From positions 1 through 64,000 of the forward strand of contig JASEJD010000009.1 of the NCBI GenBank assembly GCA_030016715.1: DNA of 64,000 nt. The letters run 5' to 3'. Every line of letters begins with the position of its first letter. The first letter of the stretch is position 1. A model generated the notes under the pieces. It was not told the origin of the DNA and made no database searches. It saw nothing but the letters and a program-made list of their open reading frames with translations. Source of the stretch: Methanobacteriaceae archaeon. GTDB taxonomy: Archaea; Methanobacteriota; Methanobacteria; Methanobacteriales; Methanobacteriaceae. This document shows positions 33,385 to 42,421 of this stretch, one piece after another. The translations under genes and the position numbers were made by a program.

Positions 33385-33825
33385 ATGGATGAAGATAAAA
33401 GTAAATTTCGAGAAATAGGCATATACTTTATTATATTAGTAATAGCTTTTATTAGTAGTCAACACATGAATGTTGTGGTTTCCAAGAGCATGGAACCTGT
33501 TTTATATAGGGGGGATATTGTTCTGACACAAAAAACAAATTTTATGGGATTAAATGAATTTAATGCCAGCGATATAAATGTGGGAGATATTGTAATTTAT
33601 GATGCTACCTGGTTTAATGATGGCCCAGTAATACACAGAGTGATAAGCTCAGGTACTGACAGTAAAGGCAGAAAGTATTTTATTATTAAGGGGGATAACA
33701 ATCCCCATCCAGATCCAACAGTAGTATATCCCTCACAGATTATTTCTAGAGCAATTAAGATAGGTGGACATGTTTTAATCATCCCCTATTTAGGTCAGAT
33801 TACTTTATCCTTAAGAGGATTATGA
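33385..33825 (+). CDS. Archaeal/ER-type signal peptidase I
   Basis: 146 residues. One N-terminal membrane helix (about 9-27) precedes the catalytic Ser S35 in VSKSMEPVLYRGD. H84 in PVIHRV and D104 in IKGDNNP fit the Ser-His-Asp type. It would cleave signal peptides outside the membrane. GGTGATT ends just before an in-frame TTG at 33382; ATG 33385 is taken as the start. It lies next to a small secreted protein (34417) that would be a client. Confidence 0.9.
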   Translation: MDEDKSKFREIGIYFIILVIAFISSQHMNVVVSKSMEPVLYRGDIVLTQKTNFMGLNEFNASDINVGDIVIYDATWFNDGPVIHRVISSGTDSKGRKYFIIKGDNNPHPDPTVVYPSQIISRAIKIGGHVLIIPYLGQITLSLRGL

Positions 33826-33845
33826 AAAATACGAATTTTAAAATT

Positions 33846-34268
33846 TTATTTTAGTTTAACAAATAAATAGCCAATATATCCTCCAAGACCACCATTCAAC
33901 ATTTGAAATAATAACCGGGGAATCATATAATAATAAAAAATATCTATTGTGAAAACATCTAAAGATAAATTGTCAGATAATAATTGAATTAATACAGCAA
34001 AAATTGTTATTAAAATAATAGAAACTATTTCACCCATAAACCCTATTAATAAGCCATATGATAAACTTTTTTTAAAATTTAATTTTAATAAAAATGATAC
34101 TCCCATACTTGATAAAAAAATCAGTAAAAACGTGATAAATGTATCTAAATTAATGAATATTGTTATTTTAGGGAATATAAATTCTATTAAAGCTCCCATC
34201 TGCCATTGAATGATAAAAATTGAAGGTATACTTATAGCAATTAGTAAGATTTTATAGTTTATACTCAT
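33846..34268 (-). CDS. Four-helix membrane protein of unknown function
   Basis: 140 residues with four predicted membrane helices and no recognised motif. AAGGAGTGATTAC precedes the ATG. It is divergent from the small secreted protein at 34417 across a 148-base gap that carries a palindrome. It could be an immunity-like or regulatory membrane partner, which is inference from position only. Confidence 0.6.
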   Translation of the reverse strand: MSINYKILLIAISIPSIFIIQWQMGALIEFIFPKITIFINLDTFITFLLIFLSSMGVSFLLKLNFKKSLSYGLLIGFMGEIVSIILITIFAVLIQLLSDNLSLDVFTIDIFYYYMIPRLLFQMLNGGLGGYIGYLFVKLK

Positions 34269-34416
34269 GTAATCACTCCTTAATTAGTAATACTAATTTT
34301 TATATTATTAATAAGTAATAAATTTTATTATTAATATATTACTAATAAAGTATTTACCTTCTAATTCTATATTAATTTTTTGTAAATTTGTAATACTTTA
34401 TAGGAGGTGAATAATA
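34269..34416. promoter_or_regulatory. Divergent promoter region with TACTAAT palindrome
   Basis: ATTAGTAATACTAAT (34283-34297) is a perfect inverted repeat around a single base. The half-site recurs as ATTACTAAT at 34338-34346. Such spacing between two divergent genes fits a shared operator. The AGGAGGTGA site of the 34417 gene is at 34402-34410. Confidence 0.45.
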
Positions 34417-34746
34417 TTGAAAAATAAGATGGTAGTAGGTGTGCTAATATTGGCTATAGGTTTGTTATGTGCATCCCCCATATTTGCAAAATCAGTGCCA
34501 GTAAAGGTGTCTACCTATAAGATAAATACAGCTAGCTCCACTTTAACTCCATATATCGATGTAGGATACTGGCATTACGGAAGTTACACAATAAAAGGCT
34601 ATATTTACTACAGATACAATGGAAACAGGGTATGGCAATATGCAGATAGTGGAACCATTTATCCAACCTTTTCAAGGTATTGGGGCTGGAAATTCAAAGC
34701 ACCATATATATACTCTTGGAAACTTTCGGGTAATGCCTATTATTAA
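34417..34746 (+). CDS. Small secreted Tyr/Trp-rich protein
   Basis: 109 residues from a TTG start with AGGAGGTGA before it. A signal peptide (residues about 1-24, ending IFA-KS) leaves an 85-residue mature protein with about 16 Tyr and 5 Trp and no Cys, ending GNAYY. I do not recognise the family. A loose likeness to lactococcin-972-type peptides (beta-sandwich, aromatic-rich, secreted by the general route) is only an idea. A signal peptidase gene, a divergent membrane protein and an ABC exporter lie nearby. Confidence 0.65.
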   Translation: MKNKMVVGVLILAIGLLCASPIFAKSVPVKVSTYKINTASSTLTPYIDVGYWHYGSYTIKGYIYYRYNGNRVWQYADSGTIYPTFSRYWGWKFKAPYIYSWKLSGNAYY

Positions 34747-34749
34747 AGA

Positions 34750-34798
34750 TAGAGTAATGAAATCTATAATTAGATTAATTACTCTATAATTTTTTTTT
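34750..34798 (+). terminator. Strong intrinsic terminator after the secreted-protein gene
   Basis: TAGAGTAAT (34750-34758) pairs with ATTACTCTA (34778-34786), and an inner AATCTA/TAGATT pair (34761-34766, 34771-34776) extends the stem. A run of nine T follows. Confidence 0.7.
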
Positions 34799-34833
34799 AA
34801 AGATTAAAAATAAAAAACAATTATTAAATGAAA

Positions 34834-35598
34834 TCACATTAAACTCTGTTCCTTTTTACTGAATACGAAAGCAGATACGAATATCATTAACAAGGCAAAA
34901 CCAAATATCACAATAATATTTAAATAGAGTGGAAGAGTAGAGGTTCCAAGAATTGTAAATCTTAATGCATCTACCCCATATGTAAGTGGATTTAAATAAA
35001 CTGCGAATTGTAGCCATGAAGGAAGTCCAGTTATAGGAAATAAAGCTCCGCTTAAAAGGAACATAGGCAAAACAATAAAGCTTAAAATTAGGTTGAATCC
35101 TTCCATACTATCTGTAAAAGATGCTATGAGTAATCCTAAACCAGCCAAACCCATTGAAATCATAACAATTAATATTGTACTAACCACAAAACAGATTAGA
35201 GTCATTTGAATACCAACTATAAATGACAGCAATAACAGTATTACTCCTTGGATCAATGAGGCTGTGCTGATCCCCAAGGCTTTACCAATCACTATAGATG
35301 GCCTGGAAATAGGTGCTACTAATATTTCCTTTAAGAATCCATATTGCCTGTCAATAATCACTGAAACTCCAGAGAAAACTGAAGTAAATAGTATGGTCTG
35401 GCCCACAATACCGGGGAAAATGAATTGCTGATATCCTCCTGCCATACCTCCAAATCTAACGGCAGCACCTAAACCTGTGCCGAATATAATGAGCCATAAC
35501 AAAGGAGTTACCACAGAAGTTACTATTCTAGAGCGATATCGGATGTATCTTTTGGTTTCTCTAAGCCAGATAGTGAATATTCCTTCCCATTCACTCAT
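34834..35598 (-). CDS. ABC-2 type transporter permease (DrrB-like)
   Basis: 254 residues with six membrane helices. It carries the ABC-2 signature around LSFIVLPMFLLSGALFPITGLPSWLQ and a NPLTYGVDALR motif near the end, as in daunorubicin-type exporters. Its start codon directly abuts the stop of the ATPase gene, so the two are coupled and form one exporter. The cargo is unknown. Confidence 0.92.
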   Translation of the reverse strand: MSEWEGIFTIWLRETKRYIRYRSRIVTSVVTPLLWLIIFGTGLGAAVRFGGMAGGYQQFIFPGIVGQTILFTSVFSGVSVIIDRQYGFLKEILVAPISRPSIVIGKALGISTASLIQGVILLLLSFIVGIQMTLICFVVSTILIVMISMGLAGLGLLIASFTDSMEGFNLILSFIVLPMFLLSGALFPITGLPSWLQFAVYLNPLTYGVDALRFTILGTSTLPLYLNIIVIFGFALLMIFVSAFVFSKKEQSLM

Positions 35599-36540
35599 TT
35601 ATTTCTCCCCCTGAATGCGTGATCCAGTATATTTTATGAAGACATCTTCCAGATTAGGATGTTCTAATTCTACGGATTGAATCTGAACTCCTATTTTACT
35701 TGCAAATTCCACTACTTCAGTTACTAAATTTTCACCCATTTCTACCATTAATTTTATTTCAGAATCAACAACAAATATATCCTTAATAAAATCTAGATTT
35801 TTAGCATTTTCCACGAACTTTTCAGGATCATCTACTGTTAAGGTTATGGTGTCTGCTTTTAATTTCCTTTTAAGGTTGCGGGGTGAATCTGAGGTTATGA
35901 TCTGACCACTATTAATTATAGCAACCTCGTCACATAGCTTATCTGCTTCTTCCATATAATGAGTGGTCATTAAAACCGTTATATCCTCATTTTTATTCAA
36001 GTTTTCAATATAATTCCATATACTCTCCCTGGTCTGAGGATCAAGACCCAATGTTGGTTCATCTAAAAATAATACTTTAGGGTAATGGATTAATCCACGT
36101 CCGATTTCCAGTCTTCTTTTCATTCCACCAGAATACGTTTTCACATACTCGTCTGCTTTTTTACCCAAAGCTATCAATTCAAGAATATCATCTATACGTT
36201 GATTCCTAAGTTCTTTAGGTACACCATACAATGCTGCGTGCATCTCCAGATGCTCTCTACCAGTTAAAATATCATCCAAAGCCCTTGACTGAAATACAAT
36301 CCCGATTGATTTCCTAACTTCAGTAGGGTTTTTCACCACATCATAACCATTTACCTGGGCTTTGCCCGAGGAAGGGTGTAAAATAGTGCACAGCATAGAA
36401 ATTAAAGTTGTTTTTCCAGCGCCGTTAGGACCTAAAACACCATATACACTATTTCTAGGTACCTGGAGATTTACAGAGTCAACAGCAGTGAAATCATCGT
36501 ATTTCTTGGTTATATCCCATGTTTCAATTATATTTTCCAT
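35599..36540 (-). CDS. ABC transporter ATP-binding protein (DrrA-like)
   Basis: 313 residues. Walker A GPNGAGKTT (37-45), signature YSGGMKRRLEIGRGL, Walker B VLFLDEPTLGLDP, switch His in MTTHYMEEADKLCD, and a C-terminal DrrA-type extension are visible. ATG 36540 (MENIIETWD) is chosen over a longer frame from 36582 whose extra residues resemble nothing. It forms an exporter with the permease at 34834. Confidence 0.93.
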   Translation of the reverse strand: MENIIETWDITKKYDDFTAVDSVNLQVPRNSVYGVLGPNGAGKTTLISMLCTILHPSSGKAQVNGYDVVKNPTEVRKSIGIVFQSRALDDILTGREHLEMHAALYGVPKELRNQRIDDILELIALGKKADEYVKTYSGGMKRRLEIGRGLIHYPKVLFLDEPTLGLDPQTRESIWNYIENLNKNEDITVLMTTHYMEEADKLCDEVAIINSGQIITSDSPRNLKRKLKADTITLTVDDPEKFVENAKNLDFIKDIFVVDSEIKLMVEMGENLVTEVVEFASKIGVQIQSVELEHPNLEDVFIKYTGSRIQGEK

Positions 36541-36704
36541 TATAAACACACAGCCATGAATTATACCCTTTAATTTCGACAATTTATTAATAATTAATTT
36601 CTGTTATTAATAAAGATAATATATTATTAAAATACAAATTATTCATTATATTAAGATGTATGATTTTATTATAAAATTGAATATTTTTGTAAAGGGGTGT
36701 GAAG

Positions 36705-38072
36705 ATGATATTTGAAATAATAAAATCGGATGGAATTGCCCATAAATCTTATTTTATAGGTTCTAAGGGAAATGCACTAGTTATTGATCCAAGAAGAGAT
36801 GTTGATGTTTATTTAAATCTGGCTGATTCTAATAACTTGAAAATTACCCACATCTTTGAAACCCATCGTAACGAAGATTATGTGATTGGATCACTTGAAT
36901 TAGCAGATATAACCGGTGCAGATATATATCATGGATCAAAGATGGATTTTCTTTATGGAAGTCCTGTTTATGATGGGGATATTTTTAAGGTAGGATCCAT
37001 TGAATTAGAAATTCTGGAAACCCCTGGTCATACCCATGAAAGTATTTCCATATCCTTGATTGACAGAGAAGCATCAGAAGAACCCTATATGGTATTTACT
37101 GGTGATACATTATTTGCTGGAGATGTGGGAAGGACTGACTTTTTTGGAGAAGATAAAACCCCTGAAATGGCTGAATTATTATACAGCAGTATTTATGAAA
37201 AAATATTGCCCCTGGGAGATAATGTGATTGTATGTCCCGCCCACGGCGCGGGGTCTGTTTGCGGAGTAGAGTTACGTGAACAAGATATAACAACAGTAGG
37301 TTATGAGAAAAAAACCAATAATATGCTTAAAATTAGCAAAAAAGAATTTATAAAACGAAAAACCGAGGAAAAACTTTACAGCCCTCCTTATTTTAAGGTA
37401 ATGGAGATAAATAATTTAAATGGTCCTAATATACTGGAAAGACTTCCCTACTGTCAGCCACTTAAACCTGATGAGATAATAAAATTAACAAAAAAAGGAG
37501 CTCAGATAATAGATATCCGGAAACCCACTAGTTTTGGAGGCGGCCACATACCTCAATCCATTAACATCTGGCGGGAAGGATTCTCAGCATTTGTAGGTTA
37601 TTACCTTAACTATGAAGATCCTATTATAATAATTGACGATAACGGAGAATATATTGAGGATATTGTCCGCCAACTTGTTAGATTGGGTTATGACAATGTA
37701 TACGGTTATCTTGCTGGTGGTTTTCCAGCATGGTATATGGATGCCCAAAAAGTGGATAAATTAGATTTATGGTCGGTTCAAAGATTGAAAGAAGCTATTG
37801 ATAATGAAGAAGATATATTTCAATTGGATGTTAGAAAAATTAACGATTATGAGAAGGTACGTATTAAGAATTCACATCATGTGTGGGTTGGCCATATAAA
37901 ACATCATCTTGATGAAATCCCTAAAGACAAAAAAGTAGTTGTATACTGTGATTCTGGATTCAAATCAACCCTAGCCTGTAGTATTCTTAAAAAACAAGGT
38001 TATACTAATTTAAAAAGTGTATTGGGAAGTATGGGTGCATGGTTAAAGGCAGGTTTTCCAGTGGTGAAATAA
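36705..38072 (+). CDS. MBL-fold hydrolase fused to two rhodanese domains
   Basis: 455 residues. The N-terminal metallo-beta-lactamase domain (1-230) is of the persulfide-dioxygenase (ETHE1-like) group. The usual HxHxDH reads H-R-N-E-D-Y here, but the first His, the His of PGHTHES and the Asp of FTGDTLF remain, the three ligands I recall for ETHE1-type iron. Rhodanese domain 1 (about 262-345) lacks the active Cys; domain 2 (about 360-455) has it in VVYCDSGFKS. It probably handles glutathione-free persulfides or sulfane sulfur. ATG 36705 sits 7 bases behind GGGGT; GTG 36699 is too close. Confidence 0.88.
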   Translation: MIFEIIKSDGIAHKSYFIGSKGNALVIDPRRDVDVYLNLADSNNLKITHIFETHRNEDYVIGSLELADITGADIYHGSKMDFLYGSPVYDGDIFKVGSIELEILETPGHTHESISISLIDREASEEPYMVFTGDTLFAGDVGRTDFFGEDKTPEMAELLYSSIYEKILPLGDNVIVCPAHGAGSVCGVELREQDITTVGYEKKTNNMLKISKKEFIKRKTEEKLYSPPYFKVMEINNLNGPNILERLPYCQPLKPDEIIKLTKKGAQIIDIRKPTSFGGGHIPQSINIWREGFSAFVGYYLNYEDPIIIIDDNGEYIEDIVRQLVRLGYDNVYGYLAGGFPAWYMDAQKVDKLDLWSVQRLKEAIDNEEDIFQLDVRKINDYEKVRIKNSHHVWVGHIKHHLDEIPKDKKVVVYCDSGFKSTLACSILKKQGYTNLKSVLGSMGAWLKAGFPVVK

Positions 38073-38142
38073 TTTTTGATAAATGAAAAAATTAATCTAA
38101 CTTGAAATCAAATCATAATTATAAAATATCAAGGTGATATCT

Positions 38143-38613
38143 GTGAGCTTGTATAAAATACCTTTAATGGATAAAGAAGAGTATGATCAGCTGATAAATG
38201 AAAATTTCATGAGCAGAATTGCATTTAATGGTGAATACCCATATATTGCTCCTTTTTTATATGTATTTGACCAGAAATATCTTTACTTTTTATCTACCAA
38301 ATACGGAAAAAAAATTCAGCGCTTGAAGGACAATCCTAAAGTTTCTGTGGAGATTGAAGAATATGAGCCGGACCTTTCACATTACAAATTCGTTGCCCTT
38401 AGAGGTCGTATTGTGGAAGAAACGGATCCTGAAAAGAAGAAAGAAATTCGAAGTAAATTTGCAGAACTTATAAAAAGCCGTGGACTATCAAGAAATGTTT
38501 TAGCTGCTCTGGGTCATGATCCTGACGATCCTCTTGCCTGTTTAATCGAGATGGAATGTTCTTTTGTGTGGAAGTTGGTGGATGTCAAGGAGATAATTGC
38601 CTTGAAAAACTAG
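38143..38613 (+). CDS. Pyridoxamine-phosphate-oxidase-like flavin protein
   Basis: 156 residues, split-barrel fold. Marks are an N-terminal RIAFNGEYPYIAPFLYVF segment, a KYGKKIQRLKDNPKVSVEIEE FMN region (in pieces) and FVALRGRIVEE. Such small FMN or F420 proteins act as nitroimidazole or haem/flavin reductases; the substrate is unknown. The GTG at 38143 is chosen because AAGGTGAT lies just before it; a GTG at 38134 is part of that site. It follows the MBL-rhodanese gene by 70 bases. Confidence 0.85.
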   Translation: MSLYKIPLMDKEEYDQLINENFMSRIAFNGEYPYIAPFLYVFDQKYLYFLSTKYGKKIQRLKDNPKVSVEIEEYEPDLSHYKFVALRGRIVEETDPEKKKEIRSKFAELIKSRGLSRNVLAALGHDPDDPLACLIEMECSFVWKLVDVKEIIALKN

Positions 38614-38653
38614 CTTATTATATTATTATGAACTGACTGGTAAGCTGGTAATT

Positions 38654-39331
38654 TCAACCTTTTATTCTTTTTTGAATCTTATCACTAGTTAATTCCCTCA
38701 ATGCATCTTTTGCTATCCATTTAGCTGTTTTATTATCAATTTTTTGAATCTTTTCTGCTGTTTCAATTGCCTTTTTATTAAGTTGAATATTTCTCTTCCC
38801 AATCTGCCTTAATGCCCAATTTACTGCTTTTTTAACAAAATTTCTACCATCACCAGATTCTCGGATTATAATTGGGAAAAATTTTTCAAATGTATCATCT
38901 GAAGCTTTTTTATCATGAACTGCTAAAGTGGCGATTAATGTGAAAGAAGCTCTTTTCACGAATTCTTCATCCCTTTGACTCCACTGGTAAATCTTATCAT
39001 AAGCAAATGGTGTTTTTCTAAAGAGGTTCATGCAACACTGGTCACATATATCCCATGTTTCAAAATCCAATACCCATTCTTCCATTTGCTTTTCAGTAAC
39101 TAATTTTGGGTCTTCTATAATACTGGCAATAATTCTAGTTTCTCGGTAACCAGCATCCCACAGTCTATGGGCCATTTCATGATTTTTACCTATTTTTTTG
39201 GCTATTTGTCTTAATTGTGGGATCCTAACAGCGTAGGTCTTTTCTGGATTTATACCAAATCGGGACATTCCATTCACATCTTCTGGATTTGATAGTAATT
39301 CTAATTCTTTTATAACTTCTTCATACTTCAT
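38654..39331 (-). CDS. AlkD-like DNA alkylation repair protein
   Basis: 225 residues of HEAT-like helical repeats. WDAGYRETRIIASII, VLDFETWDICDQCCMNLF, VKRASFTLIATLAVHDK and FVKKAVNWALRQIGKRN are the family signatures. The family removes alkylated bases by a glycosylase activity; this member may bind DNA in the same way. ATG 39331 lies 4 bases behind GGGATGA; ATG 39340 is possible. Confidence 0.88.
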   Translation of the reverse strand: MKYEEVIKELELLSNPEDVNGMSRFGINPEKTYAVRIPQLRQIAKKIGKNHEMAHRLWDAGYRETRIIASIIEDPKLVTEKQMEEWVLDFETWDICDQCCMNLFRKTPFAYDKIYQWSQRDEEFVKRASFTLIATLAVHDKKASDDTFEKFFPIIIRESGDGRNFVKKAVNWALRQIGKRNIQLNKKAIETAEKIQKIDNKTAKWIAKDALRELTSDKIQKRIKG

Positions 39332-39340
39332 ATAATTCAT

Positions 39341-40262
39341 CCCAAAAAATTTTATACTCCTTAAATATTTATTTCAGATTATATACTGCAAATAAAACAA
39401 TTTTCCCGCATTCTAACTTACAAAATTATCAGTTACCTGGATAGTAATCTTTTTATTCTTTCAATTCCACTTTTAGTATCCTATCCTTCGATAATCTGAG
39501 CCAAAAAGGATTTAATCAGTATTGATAATTCTTATAATGTCAACGGCTTCATAATTCCCCATTTAGCAGAATTTGTATTTGAGAAATAGCAAATACCAAT
39601 TCAAACATTATAAATAGATATTTATCACCTAAATCAATATTATATCCCCAAAATTGCCTAAATGGGCTTTAATTAGTTTTAATCTGGATAGTCATCCAAA
39701 ACAACTTCACATTTTTCTGGTTCACCATAACGATTTAATTAGCCAATATTAACCCATAACGTACTTTGATGGGTAAAAAATGTTTTCTAACCATTATATA
39801 CTAGTCAAATCATTTTATCATCTGGTGCAAAATTCTAGGCCATGGGATGTATCTTCAATCCTTTCATTCACCATTTGAATTTATGTTTCGGTTCTTTTTT
39901 AAATAATCATCTGGAAAACATGAGTGTATTAATCAACACCATATTTTTCTTTGATCATTTCTAAAACCATTTTTCTAATATAACATTGTTAGATATAGCT
40001 GTATATAGGTCAACAATTAGTGTACCCCATAACGATTTATAAACTAATCATTAATAATAAAAGGGTTAATTTAAGGTGACTATTCATGATTACATTTTTA
40101 CGTATATAATCATGCCATAAAATTTGTCCTTGCATTTTGGACATTTAAATCTGCTTATTTGATCATTAATCCGTATTCTATACAATTTTCTTTAATTATT
40201 TTGAGATAATCATATTAATTCATTAAAATAATTGAATATGGAGTCGCCGGGATGTGAATTTT
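39341..40262. other. Gene-free stretch with a degraded zinc-ribbon fragment
   Basis: About 920 bases with no intact gene. On the minus strand, about 40092-40187, a short frame reads YRIRINDQISRFKCPKCKDKFYG (two pieces), a CPKC zinc-ribbon-like end; sequence around 40190-40260 continues it only across stops. This looks like the tail of a decayed gene. No transposon ends are seen. Confidence 0.35.
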
Positions 40263-40469
40263 TCAATTTTTATATTGAATTGCAGGGAAAATCGTTGCAA
40301 TCAATACAAAAATTATGATTTTTATCTTAAAAATAGCGCTTAGGAATCTTTCATCTCCATTTACTTTTCTTCTTTGTTTAAGATCGTTGGAACCCCACCC
40401 CAAACGAATTTTATTATAAGATGGACCAGCTTCGCAGGAAACTTCTAAAGATTCTAGTTGATCACACAT
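40263..40469 (-). CDS. Small hypothetical protein with C-terminal membrane helix
   Basis: 68 residues from ATG 40469 (a longer frame from 40487 is possible). The first half is polar (DQLESLEVSCEAGPSY, then a Lys/Arg stretch) and the end is one hydrophobic helix. I do not recognise it. GGTGATGGAG lies 10-19 bases before the chosen start. It may be genuine or a remnant. Confidence 0.4.
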   Translation of the reverse strand: MCDQLESLEVSCEAGPSYNKIRLGWGSNDLKQRRKVNGDERFLSAIFKIKIIIFVLIATIFPAIQYKN

Positions 40470-40511
40470 TCTAAAAATCTCCATCACCTTGAGAAACTTT
40501 AATATTTAATT

Positions 40512-40889
40512 TTAAAGTTTATAATCCATTAAATATCCAAAACCAATAGTTATAGTAGGTATAATTAAATATGTTATCCCAATATCAGCTATGTAGTCTG
40601 CAAAACCCATTTGCATGTGACTGGGAGGGATAAACATGAAAAGATCTATAACTATGTTTATTATAAACCATGCTAAACCGATTTTAATTCCCTCATATAA
40701 AAAATTAGAATTTAAATTCTTCATGAATTTATAAGCAAATATCACCACTACTATGGTAAGTACTAAAGGCATTATAGATTCAAAAAGAGGTCTCATTAAA
40801 TCCTTTAAAGGGTAAATAAAAAATGAAACTAAGAAAGGAATCAGCCATATCAAGAATCCGAATAACCCTATTTTTAAATTTTTATTCAT
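40512..40889 (-). CDS. Four-helix membrane protein of unknown function
   Basis: 125 residues from ATG 40889 (frame open to GTG 40898). Four membrane helices and no recognised motif. It is followed by the small hypothetical at 40263 and preceded by the PadR regulator, all on the minus strand, so it may be a target of that regulator. Confidence 0.6.
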   Translation of the reverse strand: MNKNLKIGLFGFLIWLIPFLVSFFIYPLKDLMRPLFESIMPLVLTIVVVIFAYKFMKNLNSNFLYEGIKIGLAWFIINIVIDLFMFIPPSHMQMGFADYIADIGITYLIIPTITIGFGYLMDYKL

Positions 40890-41118
40890 AATTACCACTT
40901 TCAGCGAATTGGTGATTTGATTATGATTTCAAGTTTCTCAAGCCCTTTAAGACATATATGACTAAATAATTTTTCATGATGTCTATCCCTAAATTTGCGG
41001 TCACCAGATACATACCCCTCTTCCTTAATATTTTAATCAATCCAAAGTAGTTTATAATTCTGAATATAATTCCATGTACATTATTTGAGCATATAATCTT
41101 TATTTTTTACTTTTTAAA

Positions 41119-41685
41119 TCAATTGAAATTATTAATTTCCCCGGGGTTGTAATTATTAATTTGATCAATAAACTCTTTTATCCAAATTTTTTCAGCTTTT
41201 AGAATAGCTAAAGGCCTGGAAAACATTCCTATAACATTTAAAGGTGAATTTATTTTTTCATGCATTTCTATTGATTTTTCAAGAAAATTAATCCGCTTTT
41301 CTGTTGACTTTACATAATCTTTGAGGCAATTGATTGACTCTTTTTTGCCTAAAATTTCCATATTTGCTAATCCCAAATCAAATGGTGAAATCTGTTTTTT
41401 ATTCTCAGATAAAAGATTCTTTACTTTGGCTTCCATGGCTTTTTTCCCTTCCATTGTAATATAGTATACCTTTCGGGAAGGTTTACTTTCACTGACTCTT
41501 ACTCTACATTCAACTAAATTTTTTTCTTCTAAACGTTTTAGAACATAATATATGGATGAAAATCCTATATCTGCCCATTTACGCATACCTCTCTTTTCAA
41601 TGATCTGTTCAAGACGATAAGCGTAATGATGGTGTTCGTAAAGTAGTCCTAGAATGGCAGCCTCGAGATCTGATATTATATACAT
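41119..41685 (-). CDS. PadR-family transcriptional regulator
   Basis: 188 residues. An N-terminal winged helix (AAILGLLYEHHHYAYRLEQII, in pieces, then FSSIYYVLKRLEEKNLV and the wing RKVYYIT) is followed by a long C-terminal helical dimer arm. PadR proteins repress nearby genes until a ligand binds. No clear ribosome binding site; a TATA-like stretch lies about 25 bases before the ATG, which fits a leaderless transcript. It is divergent from the Lrp-like gene at 41874. Confidence 0.88.
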   Translation of the reverse strand: MYIISDLEAAILGLLYEHHHYAYRLEQIIEKRGMRKWADIGFSSIYYVLKRLEEKNLVECRVRVSESKPSRKVYYITMEGKKAMEAKVKNLLSENKKQISPFDLGLANMEILGKKESINCLKDYVKSTEKRINFLEKSIEMHEKINSPLNVIGMFSRPLAILKAEKIWIKEFIDQINNYNPGEINNFN

Positions 41686-41740
41686 AGAATATGCTATTAA
41701 TATAATAATATTTAAATGAGTCTATAAGAAAATCTTTTTA

Positions 41741-41756
41741 ATTAGAAATTTCTAAT
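41741..41756. promoter_or_regulatory. Perfect palindrome between divergent regulators
   Basis: ATTAGAAATTTCTAAT lies midway between the divergent padR-like and lrp-like genes. A second imperfect inverted repeat follows at 41774-41815 (GGAAAATACT against AGTATATTTCC). They are candidate operators for either regulator. Confidence 0.5.
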
Positions 41757-41873
41757 ATTACTCTTGAAAATTAGGAAAATACTTAATTTTTTTAAAAATT
41801 TTTAGTATATTTCCCAAATATTAATACATAATTTAAAGAAGTCTTATATATCATAAAGAGGTTTTGGAAAAAA

Positions 41874-42311
41874 ATGGATAAAATTGATCTGGCTATAATA
41901 CGTTCCTTAATGAAAAATTCAAGGATGAAAATTTCTCAAATGTCAAAAGAAATTGATGTGCCAGATGCAACTATATCTAATAGACTGAAAAAGTTGGAAG
42001 ATAAAGTTATAAAGCGTTATACCATGATTCCAAACTGGGAAAAGCTGGGAGTGGAAATAACATCAATAATTATTATTCAAACAGAATCAGAAAAACATAA
42101 AACTGTTAAAGAGATGCTATCCCAACTTAGAGAAGTATCAGAAGTGTATAGTGTTTCCGGAGAGTACGACCTTTTAATCAAAGTCTGGGTTAAAAGCATT
42201 AACCAACTGAATAAACTAATAAATCAAAAAATACGTTCAATTGATGGTGTGGAAGATTTAACAGAAATGATTGTGATGGAACGAGTAAAAGAAGATGTGC
42301 CAATAATTTAA
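41874..42311 (+). CDS. Lrp/AsnC-family transcriptional regulator
   Basis: 145 residues. The helix-turn-helix is at about residues 4-50 ([20 protein letters not shown], then [11 protein letters not shown]), and the RAM ligand-binding/oligomer domain is C-terminal ([17 protein letters not shown]). It may control itself or the transporter gene 110 bases downstream. GAGGT lies upstream of the ATG. Confidence 0.93.
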   Translation: MDKIDLAIIRSLMKNSRMKISQMSKEIDVPDATISNRLKKLEDKVIKRYTMIPNWEKLGVEITSIIIIQTESEKHKTVKEMLSQLREVSEVYSVSGEYDLLIKVWVKSINQLNKLINQKIRSIDGVEDLTEMIVMERVKEDVPII

Positions 42312-42421
42312 TAAACAAATAAAATGTTAAAAAAGCATAATAATAACACTTTGGATAGTATAAATGCATTATTTAAATTATTATATATATCTGGCCTTTG
42401 CTAGAATTTCAGGGTGGTTGC

